DNA of 8,511 nt from Oscillospiraceae bacterium (GCA_031271325.1 JAISVY010000161.1:1-8511); one strand, 5' to 3'. Counted from the stretch's first letter, positions 1 to 5,794 are shown. The notes: generated from the sequence alone by a model not told the origin. Translations and numbers: made by a program.

Positions 1-361
1 GCGTCTTAACGGTGACCGTGCGGACGCCGGTATACTTCAGCGCATTGAGCGGACGGACGACAGCGTTGTGTTCATAGCCCGATATGACGACGGTCATCCC
101 CGCCTTCGCGAGACTTTTAATGGCAAGGTTCAGCGCGTGTGTGGCGTTATGCGTCAGGATAACCCGTTCCGTGCCGCTCATATGAAAGAGCTTTGCCGCT
201 TCTTCGCGGCAGCTGTACAATGTCTCGGCGGCTCTCTGCGCCGCGGAGTGACCGCCCCGACCCGCTCCGCCGCACGTCTCCAGCGCTTTTTGCATGGCTT
301 GCCACACCTCGGGCGGCTTATGCAGCGTCGTCGCGGCGTTATCCAGATATATTAAGGGCAT
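1..361 (-). CDS. Cysteine desulfurase-family aminotransferase class V (N-terminal part only)
   Basis: The 120 visible residues open with MPLIYLDNAATT, the typical start of NifS/SufS-like class V aminotransferases, here with almost no residues before the motif. A THNATHALNLAIK segment (residues 70-82) and SGYEHNAVVRPL (about 94-105) match the family's cofactor and substrate region. Members are PLP enzymes that take sulfur from cysteine, or selenium from selenocysteine. The catalytic lysine and the persulfide cysteine loop lie beyond the window edge, so activity cannot be judged. The very short N-terminus suggests the poorly characterised clostridial/enterococcal subfamily of cysteine desulfurase-like proteins rather than IscS or SufS. 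That placement rests on family knowledge and was not tested. The ATG at 361 overlaps the last 10 nt of the DUF3343 gene, so the two are probably co-translated and functionally linked. Confidence 0.9.
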   Translation of the reverse strand, partial: MPLIYLDNAATTLHKPPEVWQAMQKALETCGGAGRGGHSAAQRAAETLYSCREEAAKLFHMSGTERVILTHNATHALNLAIKSLAKAGMTVVISGYEHNAVVRPLNALKYTGVRTVTVKT

Positions 362-603
362 GGCGCCACCTCTCCATTCTCCTTCTCGCAGAAGGTGTAA
401 CGCGCGGTAAACCCGGCATTTTTCATGAGCGCAACAGAACGGTCCAGCTTGCTTTGGTCTACACGGACAGCTTGGCTGCAGCCCGTGTCGGTCGAGCCAA
501 TCGGCAGTCTGCGGATCGAGGCGCGTATCCCCGCGTTATTCAACAAGCGCATCGCTCTTTGCGCATAGGTGATCGAACTGCACGCAATCAAAGCGTTTGC
601 CAT
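352..603 (-). CDS. DUF3343 protein (putative Se/S carrier-like)
   Basis: This small protein of 83 residues resembles DUF3343, a family described as putative Se/S carrier-like. Its pattern is an N-terminal beta strand (NALIACSSITYAQRAMRLL), a helix, a short loop with a conserved-type cysteine (GSTDTGCSQAVRV, Cys42), and a C-terminal part ending CEKENGEVAPCP. No signal peptide or membrane segment is seen, so it is likely cytosolic. I chose the ATG at 603. An upstream in-frame TTG at 615 would add four residues, but it abuts the AAAGGAG ribosome site directly and so is unlikely to be used. The gene overlaps the following aminotransferase by 10 nt and lies just after the terminator of the ispF transcript. 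I infer that it accepts or passes on sulfur or selenium from the neighbouring enzyme; Cys42 is the obvious candidate residue. The family assignment is by recognition of the pattern only. Confidence 0.75.
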   Translation of the reverse strand: MANALIACSSITYAQRAMRLLNNAGIRASIRRLPIGSTDTGCSQAVRVDQSKLDRSVALMKNAGFTARYTFCEKENGEVAPCP

Positions 604-615
604 CAGTCGCTTCAA

Positions 616-622
616 CTCCTTT
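616..622 (-). promoter_or_regulatory. Ribosome binding site of the DUF3343 gene
   Basis: AAAGGAG on the minus strand lies 12 nt before the ATG at 603 and directly touches an in-frame TTG at 615. The zero spacing rules against the TTG, although 12 nt to the ATG is a little long. Confidence 0.6.
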
Positions 623-635
623 GGTTTACGGGCGC

Positions 636-671
636 AAAAATCCCGCCCATAACACCATAGTATGAGCGGGA
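636..671 (-). terminator. Intrinsic terminator after ispF
   Basis: On the minus strand an 11-bp stem (TCCCGCTCATA pairing with TATGGGCGGGA, one G-U wobble, 9-nt loop) is followed at once by TTTTTG. It begins 22 nt after the ispF stop and should end the carD-ispD-ispF transcript. It also sits only about 14 nt before the ribosome site of the DUF3343 gene, so any readthrough would feed that gene. Confidence 0.85.
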
Positions 672-693
672 CGGGAAGGGTGATAATTTTCTT

Positions 694-1155
694 CTACTCC
701 AGCAAACAGACAGCCGTTGCCGCGATGCCGTCGCCGGAACCTGTAAAGCCCATACCTTCCTCGGTGGTGAACTTTATGTTCACGGCGTCCGTACCCAGAC
801 AAGCCGCGAGATTCCTGCGCATTTCTTCACGGAAAGGGGAGAACGCGGGCTTTTGCGCGATGACGGCTGCGTCCACATTGATTAGTGTAAAGCCGTTTGC
901 CTTAACAAGAGAAACAACCTCTTTCAGCAGTGCCAAACTGCTCACACCCCGGTATTTCGGGTCGTGATCGGGGAACAGCGCCCCGATGTCGCCCAGTCCC
1001 GCCGCGCCGAGCACCGCGTCAATGACGGCATGGGTCAGCGCGTCCGCGTCGGAATGCCCGAGCAATCCCCGCTCGAAGGGGACGGTTACGCCGCCCAGCA
1101 CGAGAGGACGCCCCGGAACCAGCCGGTGCGCGTCGTATCCCTGCCCGATCCTCAT
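694..1155 (-). CDS. ispF: 2-C-methyl-D-erythritol 2,4-cyclodiphosphate synthase
   Basis: This is the fifth enzyme of the MEP isoprenoid pathway. It cyclises CDP-methylerythritol 2-phosphate to methylerythritol 2,4-cyclodiphosphate with release of CMP, as a cytosolic homotrimer with active sites between subunits. At 153 residues it is a normal, slightly short full-length member. The zinc ligands expected from the E. coli enzyme fall at the same numbers: Asp8 and His10 in GYDAHR and His42 in HSDADALTHAV. Asp56 of GDIGALFPD is also kept, and the C-terminal TTEEGMGFTGSGDGIAA region carries the nucleotide-binding threonines and the family glycine motif. The ATG overlaps the ispD stop as ATGA and has only a weak upstream ribosome site, so translation probably depends on coupling to ispD. 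It is the last gene before the terminator at 636-671. Confidence 0.97.
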   Translation of the reverse strand: MRIGQGYDAHRLVPGRPLVLGGVTVPFERGLLGHSDADALTHAVIDAVLGAAGLGDIGALFPDHDPKYRGVSSLALLKEVVSLVKANGFTLINVDAAVIAQKPAFSPFREEMRRNLAACLGTDAVNIKFTTEEGMGFTGSGDGIAATAVCLLE

Positions 1156-1832
1156 AAGCTTAAAAACGTTGCCGCGATCACGAGGTCGTCGCGGGTCGTA
1201 ACCTTTATGTTCCGCACTTCACCGGGCACGATATGTACAGGGTAGGGGAGCGCCTCAACGGCGGCGCTGTCGTCGGTAATCGGCAGACCGTCGCGCAGCG
1301 CCTTTGCCAGAGCGCCCCGAATTAACGCGCCTTCGAAGCATTGCGGCGTTTGTACGGTCATATATAAAGAGCGGTTGGCGGTACCGGTGATGACAGCTTT
1401 GTCGGTTGTCTTCACCGTATCGGTCAGTGTAAGCCCCGGAACGGCCGCGCCGGTTTCCGCCGCCGCTTTGATCACGGCTTCACAGAGTTGCGCAGAGAGG
1501 CAGGGACGCGCGCCGTCGTGGATCGCGAAGATGTCGGCCTGCGTCTCGATCAACGCCTTCAGCACGGTGTGCGGACGCGACAAACCGCCGCGCAGTACGG
1601 CGGAAACCTTTTTAAGCCCCATTCCGCGGCACAGACCGGCGATTGTAAGCACGTCTTCGTCACGGGCGGCGACAATGATTTCGTCTACGGCAGCACATTG
1701 CTCCAGCGTGCACAACGAATAGCCAATCAACGGAAGCCCGTTGATTGGCGTTAGGATTTTCCCGCCTCCTCCCATCCGGGAGGCGGAACCGGCCGCCGGA
1801 ACAATGGCGGTTACATGCGGACGCTTTTTCAC
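1152..1832 (-). CDS. ispD: 2-C-methyl-D-erythritol 4-phosphate cytidylyltransferase
   Basis: This is the third MEP pathway enzyme; it joins CTP and methylerythritol 4-phosphate to give CDP-methylerythritol and pyrophosphate. The 226-residue length is normal. The nucleotide-binding loop is PAAGSASRMGGGGK (residues 12-25, with Arg19 and Lys25 in the places of the catalytic pair). HDGARP lies at 105-110, TDTVK at 137-141, Arg154 precedes TPQCF (162-166), a TDDSAAVE segment follows, and NIKVT near the end holds Lys210. The start is GTG, overlapping the carD stop as GTGA, and the ribosome site is weak, so it is probably translationally coupled. The loop is more glycine-rich than in E. coli but keeps its key residues. 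IspD next to IspF is a common arrangement, and in some bacteria the two are fused; here they are separate proteins. Confidence 0.97.
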   Translation of the reverse strand: MKKRPHVTAIVPAAGSASRMGGGGKILTPINGLPLIGYSLCTLEQCAAVDEIIVAARDEDVLTIAGLCRGMGLKKVSAVLRGGLSRPHTVLKALIETQADIFAIHDGARPCLSAQLCEAVIKAAAETGAAVPGLTLTDTVKTTDKAVITGTANRSLYMTVQTPQCFEGALIRGALAKALRDGLPITDDSAAVEALPYPVHIVPGEVRNIKVTTRDDLVIAATFLSL

Positions 1833-2305
1833 GTGAGTTCTTTGTTGATGCGCCGCTCCACGTCGGCGTATTCGGCGCTTTGCGCGAGTACGATCTCGGA
1901 TATTAATATCTGTTTTGCAGAATGCAGCATCTTCCGTTCCCCCGTGGAAAGCCCCCGCTGCTTGTCCCGTGCGGCAAGGCTCTTGACGACGCGCGCCACT
2001 TCCGACAAATCCCCGCTTTTGATGCGCAGCATATTTTCCCGGTAGCGGCGGTTCCAGTTGGGTGTTGATTCTATTTCGAGAGCCGCGAGCGAGTGAATCA
2101 AGTCCTCCGCTGTGGAGCTGTCCACGACGGCGCGGACACCGATGCCGTCGGCGTTTTGCACCGGGATCATCACCAGCATCCCCATCACCGGCATCTTCAT
2201 TACGTAATACTGCAACAGGGTACTGCCCGCCTTTTGACTGACAATATTTTCTATCACACCCGCGCCGTGCATCGGGTGAACAATCTTGTCACCGACATGG
2301 TACAT
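1829..2305 (-). CDS. carD: CarD/CdnL-family RNA polymerase-binding transcription regulator
   Basis: CarD-type proteins bind the RNA polymerase beta subunit through an N-terminal Tudor-like domain and contact promoter DNA with a C-terminal helical domain, which stabilises or tunes the open complex. Residues 1-58 (YHVGDKIVHPMHGAGVIENI onward) fit the polymerase-interacting domain. TPNWNRRYRENMLRIKSGD and GLSTGERKMLHSAKQILISE form the DNA-binding domain. Trp84 matches the tryptophan that wedges into the promoter bubble in the mycobacterial protein. The 158-residue length is close to M. tuberculosis CarD. I start it at the ATG at 2305, which has AAGGGGG 7 nt upstream and lies about 40 nt after the likely transcription start. 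The frame is open further upstream to a GTG at 2371, but that codon falls inside the promoter region. It leads the operon with ispD and ispF. Confidence 0.93.
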   Translation of the reverse strand: MYHVGDKIVHPMHGAGVIENIVSQKAGSTLLQYYVMKMPVMGMLVMIPVQNADGIGVRAVVDSSTAEDLIHSLAALEIESTPNWNRRYRENMLRIKSGDLSEVARVVKSLAARDKQRGLSTGERKMLHSAKQILISEIVLAQSAEYADVERRINKELT

Positions 2306-2312
2306 ATGCGCG

Positions 2313-2319
2313 CCCCCTT
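2313..2319 (-). promoter_or_regulatory. Ribosome binding site fixing the carD start
   Basis: AAGGGGG on the minus strand with 7-nt spacing to the ATG at 2305. It supports the shorter, family-typical N-terminus over the GTG at 2371. Confidence 0.7.
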
Positions 2320-2351
2320 CATCACCCATCACCGCATTCTCTATAATCTTT

Positions 2352-2380
2352 ATTATACTCCATTTTTTCACTTTTCACAA
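2352..2380 (-). promoter_or_regulatory. Sigma-A type promoter of carD-ispD-ispF
   Basis: On the minus strand the -35 element is TTGTGA (2375-2380, 4 of 6 consensus), the spacer is exactly 17 nt, and the -10 element is a perfect TATAAT (2352-2357). Transcription should start near 2345, giving a leader of about 40 nt before the carD ATG. Directly upstream of the -35 box is an A/T-only run (2384-2397) placed where an alpha-CTD UP element would lie, which suggests a strong promoter. Confidence 0.82.
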
Positions 2381-2383
2381 GGG

Positions 2384-2423
2384 AAAATAAAAAAAATCGT
2401 AGAAAAGATCATTGACAGTGATG
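2384..2423 (-). promoter_or_regulatory. A/T tract and imperfect palindrome upstream of the carD promoter
   Basis: This stretch lies between the gamma-subunit gene and the carD promoter. It holds an A/T run (2384-2397) and a 15-bp near-palindrome, ATCATTGACAGTGAT on the plus strand (2409-2423, one mismatched pair around a central A). The palindrome is centred about 70 bp upstream of the predicted start, where an activator might bind. Its potential loop is too small for a good terminator hairpin, although the T run that follows on the minus strand could help weak termination of the upstream genes. The role is unproven and it may be chance. Confidence 0.25.
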
Positions 2424-2446
2424 GATTGCGGGCGGGACGGCACGGT

Positions 2447-2977
2447 TTACAACGCGCGGCCTAACGTCACAGCCTTCATGTTGGCATCAAACATCTCGCG
2501 TTTCCGCTCGGGGACGGTCTTCTTCATCGCCGTCTCGATCACGCCGCCGTCCGCGCCGGGCAGCGATTTGAGCAGAGCGCCCGCCATGACCATGTTGGCA
2601 AGCCCCTTCAGGTTATTGCTTTCGGCGGTCTGCGTCGCGCTCACGGCGATATAGGTGATGTCGCTCCGGGTGCCGGGCGCGGCGACAAACGCGGAATCGT
2701 AGTAAAGCGTGCCGCCCGGTTTGACCGACTTTTCAAACGCGTGAAAAGACGGCAGATTCATCGCCGCGAGAATGTCCGGTTCCTCCACCAGCGGGCTGCC
2801 GATCGCGGTGTCGGACAGAATGACGCCGCACTGCGCTGTTCCGCCGCGCATTTCGGGACCGTAAGACGGCAGCCAGGAAACCTGCCGGTCTTGCGACATA
2901 CCGATATAGGCGAGATATTTCCCCATAAATAAAATGCCCTGTCCGCCGAACCCGGCGATCAAAATCCGTGTTTCCAT
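2447..2977 (-). CDS. 2-oxoacid:ferredoxin oxidoreductase, gamma subunit
   Basis: This 176-residue protein belongs to the pyruvate/ketoisovalerate oxidoreductase gamma (domain III) family, the catalytic-core subunit thought to help bind CoA and hold the complex together. It opens with the glycine-rich METRILIAGFGGQGILFMGK and carries LPSYGPEMRGGTAQC (residues 36-50), a hallmark of gamma subunits, followed by SPLVEEPDILAAMN. The length is normal. The ATG at 2977 has a strong GGAGG 5 nt upstream, so an in-frame TTG at 2989 is rejected. It is the last oxidoreductase gene in the train and is separated from beta by the phosphoesterase gene plus 94 nt. No convincing terminator follows it before the carD promoter. 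The substrate of the complex cannot be told from this subunit. Confidence 0.93.
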   Translation of the reverse strand: METRILIAGFGGQGILFMGKYLAYIGMSQDRQVSWLPSYGPEMRGGTAQCGVILSDTAIGSPLVEEPDILAAMNLPSFHAFEKSVKPGGTLYYDSAFVAAPGTRSDITYIAVSATQTAESNNLKGLANMVMAGALLKSLPGADGGVIETAMKKTVPERKREMFDANMKAVTLGRAL

Positions 2978-2982
2978 ATTAA

Positions 2983-2987
2983 CCTCC
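2983..2987 (-). promoter_or_regulatory. Strong ribosome binding site of the gamma-subunit gene
   Basis: GGAGG on the minus strand, 5 nt before the ATG at 2977. Unlike most neighbours this gene does not overlap the one before it, so it relies on its own initiation site. The 94 nt before it (2978-3071) show no other convincing site. Confidence 0.75.
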
Positions 2988-3071
2988 AAACTCCGTACTC
3001 AGAGTCTCTATGACAACTTCACTGTTAATCCTCACCGGCGGGGGATGTTTACGGGCGATAGCAAATTCGCT

Positions 3072-3986
3072 CTACAGAAAAATCCAACCGGCAACGCCGT
3101 CTTTTTTCGCCAGAACCCGGTCGGAAAACGCTTCGACCAGTTTTACCGTTTCTCCGGCGGCGACGGGTAGGCAATAGTCGGTATCACCGGCGGATTGCCA
3201 CTGACCGTCATGCTCCCAAATGTGGCTGTTCGGTGTTTCCAGCTCAAGACCGGTTGCCCTGTGCCGCACAATGGAGAACTCGTCCCCGCGCGATAAAACG
3301 TCCACAAAGCGGTCGCTCCATGTAGTATTCAGCGTTCCGCCGCTTTCGCACTGCGTCTTCTCCGCGCGGTAGAGCGGCAGATCGTCAACCGGCATAAACG
3401 AAAACGCGCCGTCTTCGATCAGGAACGCGTTCAGCTGCCCCGCTCCCTTGATACCGCAGCCGCCGTCGATCGCGATGATACGCTGCCGTTCACTGACAAT
3501 TGGGTTGTAGCAAGGGATTCGATGGCAGTAATTGTTGACCGGCCAATGCCCGTGAACCACCCAGCGCGAGAACGAAAGACCCTGCTCCATAAACGCGTCG
3601 TTCTTCATGCATGCCCACATCTCTAAATGTTCCAAATCCTCCGACGGCAGACCGCCGTGGACGAAAACATATTCCCCGGCGTCGAGGATATGCGGAAGCG
3701 CGTTCACCCAAGCGTCTTCGTCCGGCGACATCCAGCCGGTAATATCCTCGCAGTTGCCGCGCAAAATGTGTACATTGGGAGCGCGGGAAAGCTCCATAAC
3801 GCGCCGTAACGTCTCGGCGCCGTAAGGACCTTTGGTGTATATATCGCCCAGAATCAGCAGCGTGTCCCTGCGGGGTGCATACCCGGCATTCTCCAGCAGC
3901 CGGTTCAGCCAATGCACATGCCCGTGGATGTCGCTTACGCAGATGACGCGTTTTGTCAGCGCAATGCGCCTGACGGCGGCGTTCAC
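3072..3986 (-). CDS. Calcineurin-like metallophosphoesterase with a C-terminal extra domain
   Basis: The first 180 residues or so form a calcineurin-like metallophosphoesterase with all dimetal motifs: SDIHGH (Asp19, His21), GDIYTKGP (Asp48), GNCE (Asn78), VHGGLP (His110) and VHGHWP (His145, His147). The order and spacing resemble the PrpE/ApaH/PPP-type phosphatases, which act on protein phosphoserine or on diadenosine polyphosphates. However, the arginine-bearing GDxVDRG motif reads GDIYTKG and GNHE reads GNCE, so the substrate is open. Residues from about 215 to 304 form a separate beta-rich segment ending GVAGWIFL, reminiscent of an SH3-like fold. No signal peptide is seen. The GTG start overlaps the beta-subunit stop as GTGA with a poor ribosome site, so translation is probably coupled to beta. 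Its place between the beta and gamma subunit genes suggests a regulatory or housekeeping link to the oxidoreductase, but that is inference. Confidence 0.85.
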   Translation of the reverse strand: MNAAVRRIALTKRVICVSDIHGHVHWLNRLLENAGYAPRRDTLLILGDIYTKGPYGAETLRRVMELSRAPNVHILRGNCEDITGWMSPDEDAWVNALPHILDAGEYVFVHGGLPSEDLEHLEMWACMKNDAFMEQGLSFSRWVVHGHWPVNNYCHRIPCYNPIVSERQRIIAIDGGCGIKGAGQLNAFLIEDGAFSFMPVDDLPLYRAEKTQCESGGTLNTTWSDRFVDVLSRGDEFSIVRHRATGLELETPNSHIWEHDGQWQSAGDTDYCLPVAAGETVKLVEAFSDRVLAKKDGVAGWIFL

Positions 3987-4720
3987 GGGGTGTCTTTATA
4001 TACGCCCGGCGGATAGTAGGGGATCATCTTGTCCCGGATCCAATCCAGCGCGGCGGAGGGGGTCAGCCCCCAGTTGGTCGGGCAGCTGGACAGCACTTCG
4101 ACCAGCGAAAACCCCTTGCCGTCGATCTGGTTTTGGAACGCCTTCTTGATCGCCTTCTTCGCGGCGCGGACATTCTTTACGCTGTCGGCGGATACGCGCT
4201 CACAGTATGCCGTTCCGTCCAGCGTCGCGAGCAGTTCGCAGACGCGCAGCGGATAACCCGCCGTCTTGGGGTCGCGCCCGTACGGGGATGTCTGCGTGAC
4301 CTGCCCCGGCATCGTGGTCGGCGCCATCTGCCCGCCGGTCATGCCGTAAATGGCGTTGTTGACGAAGATCACGGTGATGTTCTCGCCCCTCGCGGCGGCG
4401 TGAACCGTCTCGGCGGTGCCGATCGCGGCGAGGTCGCCGTCGCCTTGGTAGGTAAAGACAATATTGTCCGGGCGGGCGCGTTTGACGCCGGTCGCGACGG
4501 CCGGGGCGCGCCCGTGCGCCGCCTGAATGAAGTCGCAGTTGAAATAGTTATACGCCATGACCGAGCAGCCCACCGGCGCGATGCCGACCGTCCTGCCGCC
4601 AACGCCCAGTTCGTCGATCGCCTCCGCCACCAATCGGTGGATGATCCCGTGAGTGCAGCCGGGGCAGTAATGCAGCACGGCGTCGGTCAGCATCGGGGTC
4701 TTTTGGAATACCACACTCAT
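3983..4720 (-). CDS. 2-oxoacid:ferredoxin oxidoreductase, beta subunit (TPP-binding)
   Basis: The beta subunit holds the pyrophosphate end of thiamine diphosphate and works with alpha to decarboxylate the 2-oxoacid. The TPP motif is clear: GDGD at 93-96, then NN at 121-122, followed by IYGMTGGQMAPTT, typical of Kor/Vor-type enzymes. Cys19 and Cys22 (CPGC), Cys52 (VGCSV) and Cys213 (SSCPTN) match the layout of the four cysteines that bind a [4Fe-4S] cluster in related archaeal enzymes, so beta probably carries its own cluster. At 245 residues it is slightly short, as is usual for a stand-alone beta subunit. The ATG has AAGGAGG 7 nt upstream and overlaps the alpha stop as ATGA; its own stop overlaps the phosphoesterase start. 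The real substrate could be 2-oxoisovalerate, 2-oxoglutarate or another 2-oxoacid. Confidence 0.95.
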   Translation of the reverse strand: MSVVFQKTPMLTDAVLHYCPGCTHGIIHRLVAEAIDELGVGGRTVGIAPVGCSVMAYNYFNCDFIQAAHGRAPAVATGVKRARPDNIVFTYQGDGDLAAIGTAETVHAAARGENITVIFVNNAIYGMTGGQMAPTTMPGQVTQTSPYGRDPKTAGYPLRVCELLATLDGTAYCERVSADSVKNVRAAKKAIKKAFQNQIDGKGFSLVEVLSSCPTNWGLTPSAALDWIRDKMIPYYPPGVYKDTP

Positions 4721-5790
4721 GCCGTCGCCTCCTTGTTCGCGTTTAGAATCGCTTCACATATCATCGCCGGATCGGGTACCATGCCGCCGACCCTGTTGCA
4801 CAGCGTTACAGGACGGGAACAGCGGATCGAAAGCTCAATATCCTCGATCATCTGACCCATGCTCATCTCCACCGAGACAAACGCGCGCGCTTTCTTCGCG
4901 GCGGCGGCAAACGCCTTCTTCGGGAACGGCCACAGCGTAATCGGGCGGAGCAGACCCGCTTTCACGCCCTTGCTCCGGGCTTCGTCAATGGCGTTTTTCG
5001 CGATCCGCGAGGAAGCGCCATACGCCGCGACGACGATTTCCGCGTCGTCCAGCAGGTAGCTGTCATATTTCTGCTCGGTTTCTTCCACCTGCTTATATTT
5101 TTCGTAGCGCGACAGGTTTGTCGCTTCCAATTCAGAGGGTTTCAGATAGAGCGAGTTGACAATGTTCCGCGCCCGCTCACCGCGTACGCCCCCAACCGCC
5201 CACGGTTTCTCCTGACGGTTATCGGCTGTCTGTTCGCCGTTCTCTGTCGCCGTGGCTTCCATCATCTGCCCCAAGATGCCGTCGGTCAGCACCATCACCG
5301 TCATGCGGTGCTTGTCGGCCAGATCAAACGCGTCGCGGGTATAGGAATACATCTCCTGTACGCCGCCGGGAGCCAGCACGATGATGTGGTAGTCTCCGTG
5401 CCCGCCGCCCCGCGTCGCCTGAAAATAGTCGGCCTGCGAGGGCTGGATGCCGCCCAGTCCGGGACCGCCGCGCTGCACGTTGATGAGTACGGCGGGAAGG
5501 TCGCATCCGGCGAGGTAGGAAAGCCCTTCGCTCTTGAGCGAAATACCGGGGCTGGAGGAGGAAGTCATACAGCGTACGCCCGCCGCCGCCGCGCCGTAGA
5601 CCATGTTGATCGCCGCGACTTCGCTTTCGGCTTGCAGGTACACGCCGCCCACCTTAGGCATCCGCCGCGCCAGATACGCGGCCAGCTCGCTCTGCGGCGT
5701 GATCGGGTAGCCGAAGAAATGCCGGCAGCCCGCGGCGATCGCCGCCTCGGCTATCGCTTCGTTTCCCTTGATCAGAATCTTTTCGCTCAT
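4717..5790 (-). CDS. vorB: 2-oxoacid:ferredoxin oxidoreductase, alpha subunit (VorB-like)
   Basis: The alpha subunit binds the aminopyrimidine end of TPP and the 2-oxoacid. Residues 28-32 are YPITP, the family motif whose threonine (Thr31) contacts substrate carboxylate in pyruvate:ferredoxin oxidoreductase. AESEVAA (54-60) carries the glutamate expected to activate TPP. TSSSSPGISL and RGGPGLGGIQPSQADYFQA follow, matching proteins usually named 3-methyl-2-oxobutanoate dehydrogenase VorB. The second half (about 240-350) is the transketolase C-terminal-like domain, with AYGASSRIAKNAIDEARSKG and LLRPITLWPFP. Between them lies a polar linker (about 185-205, ATENGEQTADNRQEKPW) that seems longer than usual. 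The 357-residue length fits the family. The ATG has AAGGAG 7 nt upstream. The symbol reflects similarity to VorB; substrate specificity is not proven. Confidence 0.93.
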   Translation of the reverse strand: MSEKILIKGNEAIAEAAIAAGCRHFFGYPITPQSELAAYLARRMPKVGGVYLQAESEVAAINMVYGAAAAGVRCMTSSSSPGISLKSEGLSYLAGCDLPAVLINVQRGGPGLGGIQPSQADYFQATRGGGHGDYHIIVLAPGGVQEMYSYTRDAFDLADKHRMTVMVLTDGILGQMMEATATENGEQTADNRQEKPWAVGGVRGERARNIVNSLYLKPSELEATNLSRYEKYKQVEETEQKYDSYLLDDAEIVVAAYGASSRIAKNAIDEARSKGVKAGLLRPITLWPFPKKAFAAAAKKARAFVSVEMSMGQMIEDIELSIRCSRPVTLCNRVGGMVPDPAMICEAILNANKEATA

Positions 5791-5794
5791 ACGA

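Noticed and set aside
193..660. Plus-strand open frame of 155 codons
   Set aside because: It crosses the antisense of the desulfurase, the DUF3343 gene and the terminator hairpin; no protein-like pattern.
2306..2371. Longer carD reading frame starting at a GTG
   Set aside because: The added 22 residues would be encoded across the -10 box and upstream of the predicted transcript start. The ATG at 2305 has a good ribosome site and the family-typical N-terminus.
2371..2407. Inverted repeat of cttttc and gaaaag
   Set aside because: Only six A/T-rich pairs separated by a long loop and overlapping the -35 region; probably chance.
2978..3071. Possible promoter or regulatory RNA before the gamma-subunit gene
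   Set aside because: No credible -35/-10 pair with correct spacing and no stable hairpin with a T run. Only the ribosome site is convincing.
4133..4855. Plus-strand open frame of 240 codons
   Set aside because: It lies opposite the beta and alpha subunit genes, has low-complexity Arg/Ala/Gly/Val-rich content and no family motif. It is the antisense shadow of GC-rich coding sequence.
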